DNA of 64,000 nt from Phytohabitans aurantiacus (lineage in GTDB: Bacteria; Actinomycetota; Actinomycetes; Mycobacteriales; Micromonosporaceae), in NCBI RefSeq assembly GCF_027923225.1, contig NZ_BSDI01000044.1:3105-67104 (forward strand). Direction: 5' to 3'. The notes beneath the pieces were generated by a model, which saw only the letters and a list, made by a program, of their open reading frames with translations, made no database searches and was not told where the DNA came from. Shown here one piece after another: positions 17,022 to 24,930 of the stretch. The position numbers and the translations under genes are program-made. Each line of letters starts with the position of its first letter. Position 1 is the first letter of the stretch.

Positions 17022-20000
17022 CTACCCGCGCGCACCGACATTCTCGGCGAGACTAAGGATGATCTTCGATAGCGCGGGCGTCCCCGCGTCGATGCCGTCA
17101 CTCAGCGCGCCCGCGCCACGCCGCGCGTCGCGTGCCGCCACGCCGTCGCCCAAAGCGTCATACGCCCGCGCGAGCATGTCCAGCGTGGCAGCCTTCGCGG
17201 ATCGCACGTTCATCTCGTCATACGTGGCCAGGCAGCGCTTCAGCACGGGCACGGCGGCCGCGGCCCGCCCGTCGCCGATCCAGCTGACCGCCAGGTCTCG
17301 CGCCAGCCCGGTCGCCCACAGCCGGTCGCCCAGCTCGACGGCGAGGTCGTGGCTCTCCTCCAGCAGCCGCACCGCCTCCCGCCGCCGTCCCAGCCCGGCG
17401 GCCGCCGATGCCTGATGCCGCAGCGCCGCCAGCAGCACATACCGGTCACCGACGCCGCGCAGCCGCTCCACCGCCTCGGCCGCCGCCTGATAGCCCAGCA
17501 GCGCCTCTCCGCGCACCAGCCGCGTGACGGCGAGCGAGTTCAGCGCTCGGGCGACCACCAGCTCGGCAGCTCCCTGGGCGCGCGCCTCCGCGACGGCGGT
17601 CCGGTCGGCGTCGAGCGCCTCGTCGAGCCTGCCGAGGCCGCGCAGCGCCGCTGACAGCGCCGGTGAGGCGAGCACGGCGGCGATCGGGTCGGCCTCCGCG
17701 CGGAAGACCTCCACGGCGCGGCGGGCGGCGTGCGCCGAGTCGTCGTGCCGGCCCTGCAGCCCGTGCAGCACCGCCTCGTCGCTCAGCACGCAGGCCACGC
17801 CGTGCGGGTCGCCGAGCCGTTCGAACAGCCCCCGGCTGCGCGCGAAACCGGCGGCGGCCTCGGGCAGGTCGCCGCAGACCAGGCTGAGCACCGCGGCGAG
17901 AAACTCCGCGCGCGCCATGGCCCGGTCGTCGCCCAGCCGCTCGGCCGCCAGTCGGGCGCAGCGCTGCACGGCGCGCAGCTCCGCCCACCGGCCGCGCGCC
18001 CACAGATAAGGCGCGAGCCGCTCGGCGAGCGCGACGGCGCTGACGGGCTCGTCGGCCGCCACGTCGAGGGCGGCGGTGAGGAAGGCAAGTTCCCCGTCGA
18101 ACCACTCGAAGGGTTCGAGCTCGCCGCCGGGCGCCCCCGCCGGCCGGTACCAGGTCAAGGTGCGTGGCAGGCGCGCGGCCGCGGCGTCCGCGCGGGCGAC
18201 GGCCGCCGCCAGCAGCCGGCGCCGCGCCGCCGTGCGGGCCCGCGGATCGGCGGCGGCCAGCTCGTCGGCGTAGATCCGCAGCAGGTCGTGCATGCGGTAG
18301 CGCGGCTCGCCGTCGGCCGCGACCGGTTCGACCAGGCTCGCCTCGACCAGCTCGTCGAGGATCGCCTCCGCCTCCGCATGATCAGGGCGTCCCTGATGTC
18401 GCTCTAACGACGTGAGGGACGCCCTGATCACGGAGGGGTCCGGGTCTCCCGGCAGCAGCGCGGCCACCGCCCAGGCGGCGAAGCTCGCCGGCCCCACCAG
18501 GCCGAGCAGCGCGAACGCCGCCCGCGCCCGCGCCGACAGCGCCCGCACGCTGAGCGCCAGCGCCGCGCGCACCTGCTGGTCGCCGGCCGCGAGTTCGGTG
18601 AGGCGCCGGCGCTCGTCGTCGAGGCGGTCCGCCAGCGCGCGCAGCCGCCACGGCCGGGTGGCGAGCCGGGTACCGGCGATGCGCAGCGCCAAGGGCAGGT
18701 TGCCGCAGGCGGCGGCGATCCGGCCGGCCGACACCCGCTCCCCCGCCACGCGGTCGGCGCCCACGACGTACGCGAGGAGTTGGCCCGCCTCGGCGTCGGT
18801 GAGCGGTTCGACGGGGGCGTGCCGGGCGTCGATGAGGCCGCTGAGCCGCCACCGGCTGGTCACGAGCACCGCACTGCCGGGCGTACCGGGCACCAGCGAC
18901 CGCACCTGCTCCGGGTCGGCGGCGTCGTCGAGCACGACCAGTACCCGCCGATCGGCGAGCCGCGCCCGGTACGCCGCCGTCAGCGCGGGCAGCCCTCGCG
19001 GGATCGCGGACTCCGGCGTGCCGAGCGAGCGCAGCAGGTCGGCGAGGACCGCGTCGGGGTCGCGCGGGGCGGCGGACGCGCCCGCGAGGTGGGCGTAGAG
19101 CTGCCCGTCCGGAAACGCCGGGCGTACCCGATGGGCGGCGACGACGGCGAGCGCGCTCTTGCCGACGCCTGGCTGGCCGGACAGCGCGACGACCGGCACG
19201 CCGCTCTCCGCGGTGAGCAGCGCGGCCACCTGGTCGAGCAGCTCGTCGCGGCCGGCGAAGCCGGGCAACGCGGGCGGGAGCTGGCAGACCGGCGCCCAGG
19301 CCCGCGAGGCGGCCGGCGCCACCGGCGCGGGGTCGTCGCCGCGCAGGATCGCGCGGTGCAGGTCGCGCAGCCGGCTGCCCGGCTCGACCCCCAGCTCGGC
19401 GACCAGCACATCGCGGGCGTTCTGGTACGCCGACAGCGCCTCCGCGCGCCGCCCGGCCCGGGCCAGCGCGACCATGAGCTGGCCGTGCACGCGCTCCCGC
19501 AGCGGGTGCTCGGCGACCAGGCCGTGCAGGCGCGACACCACCTCGGGCAGGCTCTCGCCGATCGTAAGCTCGGCGTCGACCTGGTCTTCGACCGCGTCGA
19601 GGCGTTCGGCCTCCCAGGTGCGGGCGATGCCCTCCAGCGCCGGCAGGTCGGCGAACGGCCGCCCGCGCCACTGGGCCAGCCCGAGCCGGAACCGGTCGAC
19701 CGCGCCGGCCGCGTCACCCGCGGCGAGCGCCGCCCGGGCCGCGGCCACCTCGCGCCGGAACACCAGCAGGTCGAGCTGGTCGGCGTCGACCCGCAGCAGG
19801 TAGCCGCCGTCGCGGTGCTCGATGGACACATCGGACAGCCGGTCGCGCAGCCGCGACACGTAGGTCTGGAGGTTGGAGGCGTGCGAGGCGGGCACCCGGT
19901 CGGGCCAGAGCGCTTCGACCAGGCGCTCGACCGGCGCGACCCGGCCGGCGCGCACCAGCAGCACCGCGAGGAGGGTGCGTTCGTGCCGGCTGCGCAGTAC

Positions 20001-20057
20001 GACCTCGGCGCCCTCGGCGTCCCGTACCAGCAGCGGTCCGAGTACGCCGAACCTCAC
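17022..20057 (-). CDS. AfsR/SARP-type regulator (BTAD, NB-ARC, TPR) carrying an in-frame palindromic element
   Basis: A 1011-residue regulator with the AfsR layout. OmpR-like DNA-binding domain (about 1-90, VRFGVLGPLLV...RHERTLLAVLL), bacterial transcriptional activation domain (about 95-240), NB-ARC ATPase with Walker A GQPGVGKSAL (about 290-299) and VLVVLDDAAD, a winged helix (about 515-590), then a long C-terminal TPR array. Such STAND proteins switch on secondary metabolism or stress genes when the TPR part senses a signal and ATP is bound. Repeat A5 lies in frame at about residues 543-561, between GDPDP and AEAEAILDELV, inside the winged-helix region where homologs have a short loop. GTG 20057 opens the conserved domain. 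Confidence 0.9.
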   Translation of the reverse strand: MRFGVLGPLLVRDAEGAEVVLRSRHERTLLAVLLVRAGRVAPVERLVEALWPDRVPASHASNLQTYVSRLRDRLSDVSIEHRDGGYLLRVDADQLDLLVFRREVAAARAALAAGDAAGAVDRFRLGLAQWRGRPFADLPALEGIARTWEAERLDAVEDQVDAELTIGESLPEVVSRLHGLVAEHPLRERVHGQLMVALARAGRRAEALSAYQNARDVLVAELGVEPGSRLRDLHRAILRGDDPAPVAPAASRAWAPVCQLPPALPGFAGRDELLDQVAALLTAESGVPVVALSGQPGVGKSALAVVAAHRVRPAFPDGQLYAHLAGASAAPRDPDAVLADLLRSLGTPESAIPRGLPALTAAYRARLADRRVLVVLDDAADPEQVRSLVPGTPGSAVLVTSRWRLSGLIDARHAPVEPLTDAEAGQLLAYVVGADRVAGERVSAGRIAAACGNLPLALRIAGTRLATRPWRLRALADRLDDERRRLTELAAGDQQVRAALALSVRALSARARAAFALLGLVGPASFAAWAVAALLPGDPDPSVIRASLTSLERHQGRPDHAEAEAILDELVEASLVEPVAADGEPRYRMHDLLRIYADELAAADPRARTAARRRLLAAAVARADAAAARLPRTLTWYRPAGAPGGELEPFEWFDGELAFLTAALDVAADEPVSAVALAERLAPYLWARGRWAELRAVQRCARLAAERLGDDRAMARAEFLAAVLSLVCGDLPEAAAGFARSRGLFERLGDPHGVACVLSDEAVLHGLQGRHDDSAHAARRAVEVFRAEADPIAAVLASPALSAALRGLGRLDEALDADRTAVAEARAQGAAELVVARALNSLAVTRLVRGEALLGYQAAAEAVERLRGVGDRYVLLAALRHQASAAAGLGRRREAVRLLEESHDLAVELGDRLWATGLARDLAVSWIGDGRAAAAVPVLKRCLATYDEMNVRSAKAATLDMLARAYDALGDGVAARDARRGAGALSDGIDAGTPALSKIILSLAENVGARG
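18377..18432 (-). repeat. Family A palindromic element, copy A5, inside a coding region
   Basis: A 56-bp copy with centre CTCTAA within the AfsR-type gene. On the gene strand it reads VIRASLTSLERHQGRPDHA in the same phase as copy A4 in the glycoside hydrolase. The frame is kept on both sides, and the flanking winged-helix motifs are otherwise normal. It shares the CATGATC end variant with A4. Confidence 0.93.
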
Positions 20058-20162
20058 GACAGGACACCGTACCGTGTCGCACCGTCTCATGTGGCCGCTG
20101 TGTGGCGGGCATGTGGCGGCTGGCCCCAAACTCCTATCGCTCGTGGCCGGGGGGCACGACAC

Positions 20163-20199
20163 GCCGGGTATCCGGGAGGCATACGCCCGGATACCCGGC
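20163..20199 (+). promoter_or_regulatory. Terminator-like hairpin in the leader of the next gene
   Basis: A perfect 14-bp stem GCCGGGTATCCGGG / CCCGGATACCCGGC with a 9-nt loop, followed by CGTTTTGTTTTG. This is a textbook intrinsic terminator on the plus strand. No plus-strand gene ends upstream; the hairpin lies 36 bp before the start of the Pro/Gln-rich membrane protein. It could be an attenuator in that gene's leader. An alternative is an operator shared with the divergent AfsR-type gene. Confidence 0.6.
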
Positions 20200-20234
20200 C
20201 GTTTTGTTTTGTCGACGGGAAGGACCTTTGATCC

Positions 20235-20894
20235 ATGGGCGGCACGTACTACGGCTCGTCATCTGGCGGCCACGGACAGCAGCCTGAATATCCGCAGCAG
20301 CCTGGATATCAACAGCAGCCGGAGTACCCGCCGGCGACGGCGGCGTGGCCGCAGCCGCCGGCCCCCGGGCAGCCGCCCGCCTTCGGGCAGGGTTACGCCC
20401 AGCAGCCGCCTCAACCCACGTCGCCCGCCTACGCGCCGCAGGCCGACCCGATGCAGCAGCCGCCGTACGCGGCGCCGACGCCACCGCCTCGCAAGAGCGG
20501 CGGCGGCAAGGCCCTGCTCATCGTCGGCATCGCGGCCGGCGTCCTGCTGCTGCTCTGCGTCGGCGGTGGACTGATCGTCGCGCTGACCGCCGACGACCTC
20601 AAACTGCCCGACACCTCCACGACCGCGGACGCGGGTGCGGATCCCTCGGCCGAGGAGGACATCCAGGGCAACATCGGCAAGTACAAGAAGGGCGACTGCC
20701 TGACGATCAACGCGGACAACGACGTGCGCGCGGCCGAGTGCACCGCTGCGGGCGCGTACCAGGTGCTGCTGCGCAAGGACGGCACGACCGCCGAGAGCGC
20801 GTGCGCCGACACCGGCGCGACCGAGTCCCTGTACCAGGACGGCGCCATCGGCACCAAGGACGACTTCATCCTGTGTATCGCGCCAGTCAAGTAG
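20235..20894 (+). CDS. Pro/Gln-rich single-pass membrane protein (LppU/SCO3897-like)
   Basis: A 219-residue protein in three parts. The cytoplasmic N-terminal region (1-87) is very rich in Pro, Gln, Tyr and Gly with YPQQPGYQQQPEYP-like repeats. One membrane helix follows (about 93-117). The extracellular part (about 118-219) has four cysteines (GDCLTI, AAECTAAG, ESACADTG, DDFILCIA) that suit two disulfides. This matches the actinobacterial LppU/SCO3897-type domain of unknown function. The start has a GGGAAGGA site. The stop TAG lies inside the KstR-like operator of the next gene. Confidence 0.75.
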   Translation: MGGTYYGSSSGGHGQQPEYPQQPGYQQQPEYPPATAAWPQPPAPGQPPAFGQGYAQQPPQPTSPAYAPQADPMQQPPYAAPTPPPRKSGGGKALLIVGIAAGVLLLLCVGGGLIVALTADDLKLPDTSTTADAGADPSAEEDIQGNIGKYKKGDCLTINADNDVRAAECTAAGAYQVLLRKDGTTAESACADTGATESLYQDGAIGTKDDFILCIAPVK

Positions 20895-20905
20895 AACGCG
20901 TTATA
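20892..20905. promoter_or_regulatory. KstR-like operator overlapping the LLM gene promoter
   Basis: TAGAACGCGTTATA fits TNNAACNNGTTNNA, the published form of operators bound by the TetR-family steroid/lipid regulator KstR. The -10 box TATAGT (20902-20907) overlaps it, and the ATG follows 6 nt later, so repression by occlusion of a leaderless promoter is likely. A second, perfect copy lies at 24896-24909. Confidence 0.6.
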
Positions 20906-20913
20906 GTTTGGCG

Positions 20914-21783
20914 ATGAAGTTCACGGTCGGGATCGCACTCAGTCCGCCGGAACAGATGGTCGAGTTGGCGCGCGAGGCAGAGGAGTGCGGATACTCCGCC
21001 ATCGCGCTGCCCGACTCCATCTTCTACTCCGAGCAGGTCGCCGCCGCCTACCCGTACACGCCGGACGGGCGCCGCTTCTGGGATCAGGACACACCGTGGG
21101 TCGACCCGCTCGTGGCCGCCGCCGCGATGGGCGCCGCCACCAGCCGCATCCGCTTCTACACGCAGGTGCTGAAGCTGGGCCCGCGCAACCCCGTGCTGCT
21201 CGCGCGGCAGGTCGGCTCGGTCGCCACGCTGACGGGTAACCGCTTCGGGCTGGGCGTCGGGCTCGGCTGGACGCCGGAGGAGTTCGAGTGGTGCGGCGCG
21301 CCGTTCGCGCACCGCGGCGCCCGCGCCGACGAGGCCATCGAGGTGCTGCGGCTCATCCTGGGCGGCGGGATGGTCGACTACAACGGCCATCACTTCGCGT
21401 TCGGCAAGCTGCGGATGAGCCCCGCGCCGACCGCGCCGGTGCCGATCTACGTCGGCGGCCACACCGAGGCGGCACTGCGCCGCGCGGCGCGCACCGGCGA
21501 TGGCTGGTCGTCCGCGATGATGCGCTTCAAGGAGCTTCAGGCGACGATCCAGCGCCTGCGCGAGCTTCGCGAGGAGTACGGCCGCACCGGCGACTTCGAG
21601 ATCCAGGCGGTGTGCGTCGACCGGTTCGGCCTTGACGGGTACCGGCAGCAGGCCGAGGCGGGCGTCACCGACGCGATCGTGGTGCCGTGGCTGCTCTACG
21701 GAGCCGGCTTCGACGCCGACGTCCAGTCCAAAAAGGACGGCCTGCGCCGCTTCGCCGACGAGATCGTTTCTCAGCTCGCGTAG
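20914..21783 (+). CDS. LLM-class F420-dependent oxidoreductase
   Basis: A 289-residue luciferase-like TIM-barrel oxidoreductase. The opening MKFTVGIALSPP, the RFGLGVGLGWTPEEFEWCG segment and the PIYVGGHTEAALRRAARTGDGW motif are those of actinobacterial F420-dependent LLM enzymes. The substrate is unknown; relatives reduce or oxidise lipids, ketones or xenobiotics. ATG 20914 follows a -10 box by 6 nt, and a KstR-like site overlaps the promoter, pointing to lipid or steroid metabolism. The gene converges on the sulfotransferase gene with 4 bp between stops. Confidence 0.88.
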   Translation: MKFTVGIALSPPEQMVELAREAEECGYSAIALPDSIFYSEQVAAAYPYTPDGRRFWDQDTPWVDPLVAAAAMGAATSRIRFYTQVLKLGPRNPVLLARQVGSVATLTGNRFGLGVGLGWTPEEFEWCGAPFAHRGARADEAIEVLRLILGGGMVDYNGHHFAFGKLRMSPAPTAPVPIYVGGHTEAALRRAARTGDGWSSAMMRFKELQATIQRLRELREEYGRTGDFEIQAVCVDRFGLDGYRQQAEAGVTDAIVVPWLLYGAGFDADVQSKKDGLRRFADEIVSQLA

Positions 21784-21787
21784 CTTC

Positions 21788-22921
21788 TCAGGTGGCGTAA
21801 GCCGCGAATCGCTCGTCGACCTGCTCGCCGCTGAGCCCGAAGTCAGCCAGCGCGTAACGGTGGCCGGGCCGGTTCTCGCTCTCGGCGAGCAGCCCGGCCA
21901 TCGCGGCGCGTGCTCCCTCGCTCACCGTGGTGCCCAGCCGCTCGTAGATGCCCTCGACCGTCCCCAGTGGATCGGCGACGAACTCTTCGTAGTACACGTC
22001 GATGAAACGGTCCGGCGCGTGCCGGGCCCGCTCCGCGGCGAACCGCGCCAGCCCGCGCGCCCACAGGTCGAGCTGCGAGCGCCCGATCACCTCCGGCGTG
22101 AACGCCGTCGACCAGCCCTCCGACGCGCTGGCCGTCAGGCTGCACACCGAGGCGATCGCCGTGCGCGGCGTGCGGTGTGTCTGCACGACGAGCGCGTCCG
22201 GGTACACGGAGAGCAGGGCGTCGAGCGCGAACAGGTGACTGGGATTCTTGAGCACCCACCGGCGGCCCGCGTCGGGCAGCCCGATGAGCTGCAGGTTGCG
22301 CTTGTGCCGCCGGTACGCGGGTGTCCAGTCCTGATCGGCCAGCCAGCCGGAGTAGGACGGGATGTGCGCCAGGCACTCGAACGACACCGACATCATCGAC
22401 TGGCGCAGCAGTTGCCAGCACTCCTCGACCTGGTCGGCCGAGATCTGGTGGATGCCCATGAACTCCGGGCGCTCCACGTTGTGCCGCCGCACCCCATCCT
22501 GGATGGCCGCGAAGATGGGGTCACTGTCCCAGGTATCGCGGGGCGGGCGCGGGCGCGGCACCTCGGTCAGCCACAGCTCCAGCCCCTGGTGCGCCGGATC
22601 GGCGGTGAGCAGCCGGTGCAGCGCGGTGGTGCCGGTACGCGGCAGCCCGGTCACGAACACCGGACGGGTGATCGCCACATCGGCGTGCTCGGGATGCTGG
22701 TGCCAGGCGGTCTCGCTGAGCAGGCGGGCGATCAGCGCGCCCCGCAGGAACCCGCGCATCGCCTTGCTGCCGGCGGGGGTGAGCGAGCTCTCGGCGGCGT
22801 ACGAGTCCAGCAGCACCGTGAGGCCCTCGACGTGGTCACCGTCGCCGAAGTCGTCCAGCCCCGTGCGGCTCGTCGCCGACGCGTGCAGGTCGGCGACCGT
22901 GCCGACATCCGTCCGGTCCAA
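21788..22921 (-). CDS. Sulfotransferase family protein
   Basis: A 377-residue PAPS-dependent sulfotransferase-type protein (Sulfotransferase_3). The 5'-phosphosulfate-binding loop GLPRTGTTALHRLL (about residues 92-105), the 3'-phosphate region VVQTHRTPRTAIASVCSL and the C-terminal YALADFGLSGEQV ending are typical of the mycobacterial/actinomycete group. It may sulfate a lipid or sterol, although many members have uncertain activity. The start is TTG 22921 with an AGAGGA site; no ATG or GTG is available nearby. It is the last of three leftward genes (21-bp gap after the SDR) under the KstR-like operator at 24.9 kb. Confidence 0.87.
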   Translation of the reverse strand: MDRTDVGTVADLHASATSRTGLDDFGDGDHVEGLTVLLDSYAAESSLTPAGSKAMRGFLRGALIARLLSETAWHQHPEHADVAITRPVFVTGLPRTGTTALHRLLTADPAHQGLELWLTEVPRPRPPRDTWDSDPIFAAIQDGVRRHNVERPEFMGIHQISADQVEECWQLLRQSMMSVSFECLAHIPSYSGWLADQDWTPAYRRHKRNLQLIGLPDAGRRWVLKNPSHLFALDALLSVYPDALVVQTHRTPRTAIASVCSLTASASEGWSTAFTPEVIGRSQLDLWARGLARFAAERARHAPDRFIDVYYEEFVADPLGTVEGIYERLGTTVSEGARAAMAGLLAESENRPGHRYALADFGLSGEQVDERFAAYAT

Positions 22922-22942
22922 TGAGCACCGTCCTCTGTGTTT

Positions 22943-23722
22943 TCAGTGGTGGAACTCGCCGCAGTTGACGTCGACGCACTGCCCCGTCACCGCGCGGGCC
23001 AGGTCGGACGCGAGAAACACCACGACGTCGGCGATCTCGTCGGGCTCCGGGAGCCGGCGCAGGTCGGTGGTCGCCGCCGTCTCCTCGTACACCTGCTCGG
23101 CCGGTACGCCGCGCTTGCTCGCCAGGTACGCGAAGTAGCCCTTGAGCGTGTCGGCCCAGATGTAGCTGGGCGCCACCGAGTTGACCCGGACACCCGCCGG
23201 ACCGAGCTCGGTCGCGAGGCTCTGCGCGACGGCGAGCAGGCTGGCCTTGGCCATCTTGTACGGTCCGAAGGTGCGGCGGGAGTGCCGCAGCACCGCCGAG
23301 TTCACCATGACGACCGAGCCGCGCGCCTCGGTCAGCACCGGCTTGAGCATGCGGGTCAGGCGCAGCGCGGCGAACACGTTGGTCTCGAAGCTGAGCCGCA
23401 GCACGTCGAGGTCCACTTTGGTCAGGTCGCGCATGGGCGGCATCGCGAACGCGTTGTGCACCACGGCGTCCACCCGGCCGAACGCGTCGACCGCCGTGCT
23501 CACCAACCGTTCGGTGGCCGCCTCGTCGGTGACGTCGACCGGTACGGCCAGCGCACGGCGGCCCGCGGCGGTCACCTCCTTGGCCACGTCGTCCAGATAG
23601 GAGGCCGTGCGGGCGGCGAGCACGACGTCGGCCCCGGCGGCGGCCGCGCGCAACGCGATCGACCGTCCCAGCCCCGGCCCGACGCCGGACACGAGCACCA
23701 CCCTGCCATCAAGGAGCGGCAT
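22943..23722 (-). CDS. SDR family oxidoreductase
   Basis: A 259-residue classical short-chain dehydrogenase. The nucleotide motif is atypical (VSGVGPGLGRS, residues about 9-19, with GVGPGLG for TGxxxGIG). The catalytic set is Ser (VMVNSAVL), Tyr and Lys (YKMAK), and the Asn motif is HNAF. It ends CVDVNCGEFHH. Close relatives act on steroids and other cyclic alcohols in actinomycete catabolic clusters, which fits the KstR-like control. ATG 23722 has a GAGAGGG site and lies 5 bp after the DUF1214 gene, so the two are co-transcribed. Confidence 0.88.
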   Translation of the reverse strand: MPLLDGRVVLVSGVGPGLGRSIALRAAAAGADVVLAARTASYLDDVAKEVTAAGRRALAVPVDVTDEAATERLVSTAVDAFGRVDAVVHNAFAMPPMRDLTKVDLDVLRLSFETNVFAALRLTRMLKPVLTEARGSVVMVNSAVLRHSRRTFGPYKMAKASLLAVAQSLATELGPAGVRVNSVAPSYIWADTLKGYFAYLASKRGVPAEQVYEETAATTDLRRLPEPDEIADVVVFLASDLARAVTGQCVDVNCGEFHH

Positions 23723-23727
23723 CCCTC

Positions 23728-24885
23728 TCACCCCAGCATCCGTGTCGCCACCGCCGCCTGCCGCGCGGCGATCCGGGCCTTCCACGCGGCCGGCTCGATC
23801 CGTTGGTAGTACGGCAGTTCCTTGGGTAGGTCGTCGACCGGCACGATGTCGACGCGCGGGCCGTCGGCCGGTGTCATCTCGCGCGACAGCCGCTGCCACC
23901 GGATCTGCGTGTAGCCGCGCCGGTGCCCGGTGCGCTCCAGCCAGTTGGCCACACCGGGATCGCGCTCGCTGATGACGTACCGGATCAGCCCGTCAGGGTC
24001 GGTGACCGCCTGGTGTGCGGTGAGGCTGGTCTGGTGGTTGATGTAGTCCAGCGACAGGTACCAGAGGCTGCCGAGTTGGATGCCCTGGTACGGCGCGTCG
24101 GACGCGGGCACCGTCACCACCATCGCCTGGTCGTCGTCGAGGTCGTAGTGCCCCACCGACGAGTACTGCGTCGTGAGGCCGCCGGGCGTGAGCCGGGGCG
24201 CGGTGAGCGTGTTGACGGGGAGTCCAAGGTAGAACCGCTCGGGAAACGCGAGGAACGTCTTGAGCCGGCTGATGAGGATCTTTCCCGCGACCCCGTACCG
24301 CTTGGCCATCGCGTCCTGGGTCAGCGGTTTCGGCGCCTCACCGATCCGGTCGGCACGCTGGATGCGCAGCACCCCGCGCTGCTGCGTGGACCAGTCACTG
24401 TAGACCTCCCGCACCACGAGCATCGCGGACCCGGGCGCGAGCGGAAACGCGTTCGGCCCGCGCAGGCCGGGCCCGAAGCGAAGCGTGAACCGGCCGTCGG
24501 GCTCGATCTCGATGGCCCGATCGTCGAAGGCGGCCAGGCTGTCGGGCACGTCGACGGGCGAGTAGTCGCCGTTGAGCACCTGGAAGCTGAGGTCTGTGGT
24601 GGTGCCGCGCCGGCCGGTCACGACGTACTCGGCGTCGTCGCGCAACCACGCGTGGAAGTACAGCGTGTCGGGGTTGTCCAGCCCCATCTTCGTGTACGGG
24701 CCGGTGGACTGCACGAAGTACGGGAAGTCCCGCTCGTACGCCCACGCCATCTGGATCGCGGCCCGGATGCTGCCGGCGAGGTAGTCGTAGCCCTCGGCGA
24801 GGTCCTGGGGTGTCCGCACGTGTGGCGCGCCACTGATGATCCGCTCGGCCTCGGCGAGCGCGCCGGCGAAGGGCTGAGTCAGCAC
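23728..24885 (-). CDS. DUF1214-type protein
   Basis: A 385-residue protein of the DUF1214 group (often found with DUF1254), an all-beta fold of unknown function. The C-terminal part has the characteristic GLRGPNAFPLAPGSAMLVVREVYSDW-like core and NHQTSLTAHQAVTDPDGLIRYVISERDPG. The family is common beside sulfotransferase and SDR genes in mycobacteria. No signal peptide. GTG 24885 is the first possible start; the preceding ATG runs into a stop after four codons. A TAGCAT -10 box lies 6 nt upstream and overlaps the operator, so the transcript is probably leaderless. First gene of a three-gene operon. Confidence 0.8.
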   Translation of the reverse strand: MLTQPFAGALAEAERIISGAPHVRTPQDLAEGYDYLAGSIRAAIQMAWAYERDFPYFVQSTGPYTKMGLDNPDTLYFHAWLRDDAEYVVTGRRGTTTDLSFQVLNGDYSPVDVPDSLAAFDDRAIEIEPDGRFTLRFGPGLRGPNAFPLAPGSAMLVVREVYSDWSTQQRGVLRIQRADRIGEAPKPLTQDAMAKRYGVAGKILISRLKTFLAFPERFYLGLPVNTLTAPRLTPGGLTTQYSSVGHYDLDDDQAMVVTVPASDAPYQGIQLGSLWYLSLDYINHQTSLTAHQAVTDPDGLIRYVISERDPGVANWLERTGHRRGYTQIRWQRLSREMTPADGPRVDIVPVDDLPKELPYYQRIEPAAWKARIAARQAAVATRMLG

Positions 24886-24895
24886 GCACCCATGC

Positions 24896-24909
24896 TAGAA
24901 CGTGTTCTA
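24896..24909. promoter_or_regulatory. KstR-like operator in a divergent promoter
   Basis: TAGAACGTGTTCTA is a perfect palindrome except for its central two bases and fits TNNAACNNGTTNNA exactly. It lies between the divergent DUF1214 (start 24885) and alcohol dehydrogenase (start 24931) genes. It overlaps the leftward -10 box TAGCAT (24892-24897) and covers the rightward -35 position (rightward -10 TAGCCT at 24919-24924). One bound dimer would control both operons. Confidence 0.72.
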
Positions 24910-24930
24910 CATTTCCGGTAGCCTCGGTCC

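Noticed and set aside
22943..23899. A longer SDR start at 23899
   Set aside because: The extra 59 residues are antisense to the DUF1214 gene end and have no family similarity; the ATG at 23722 has a good ribosome site and opens the Rossmann fold.
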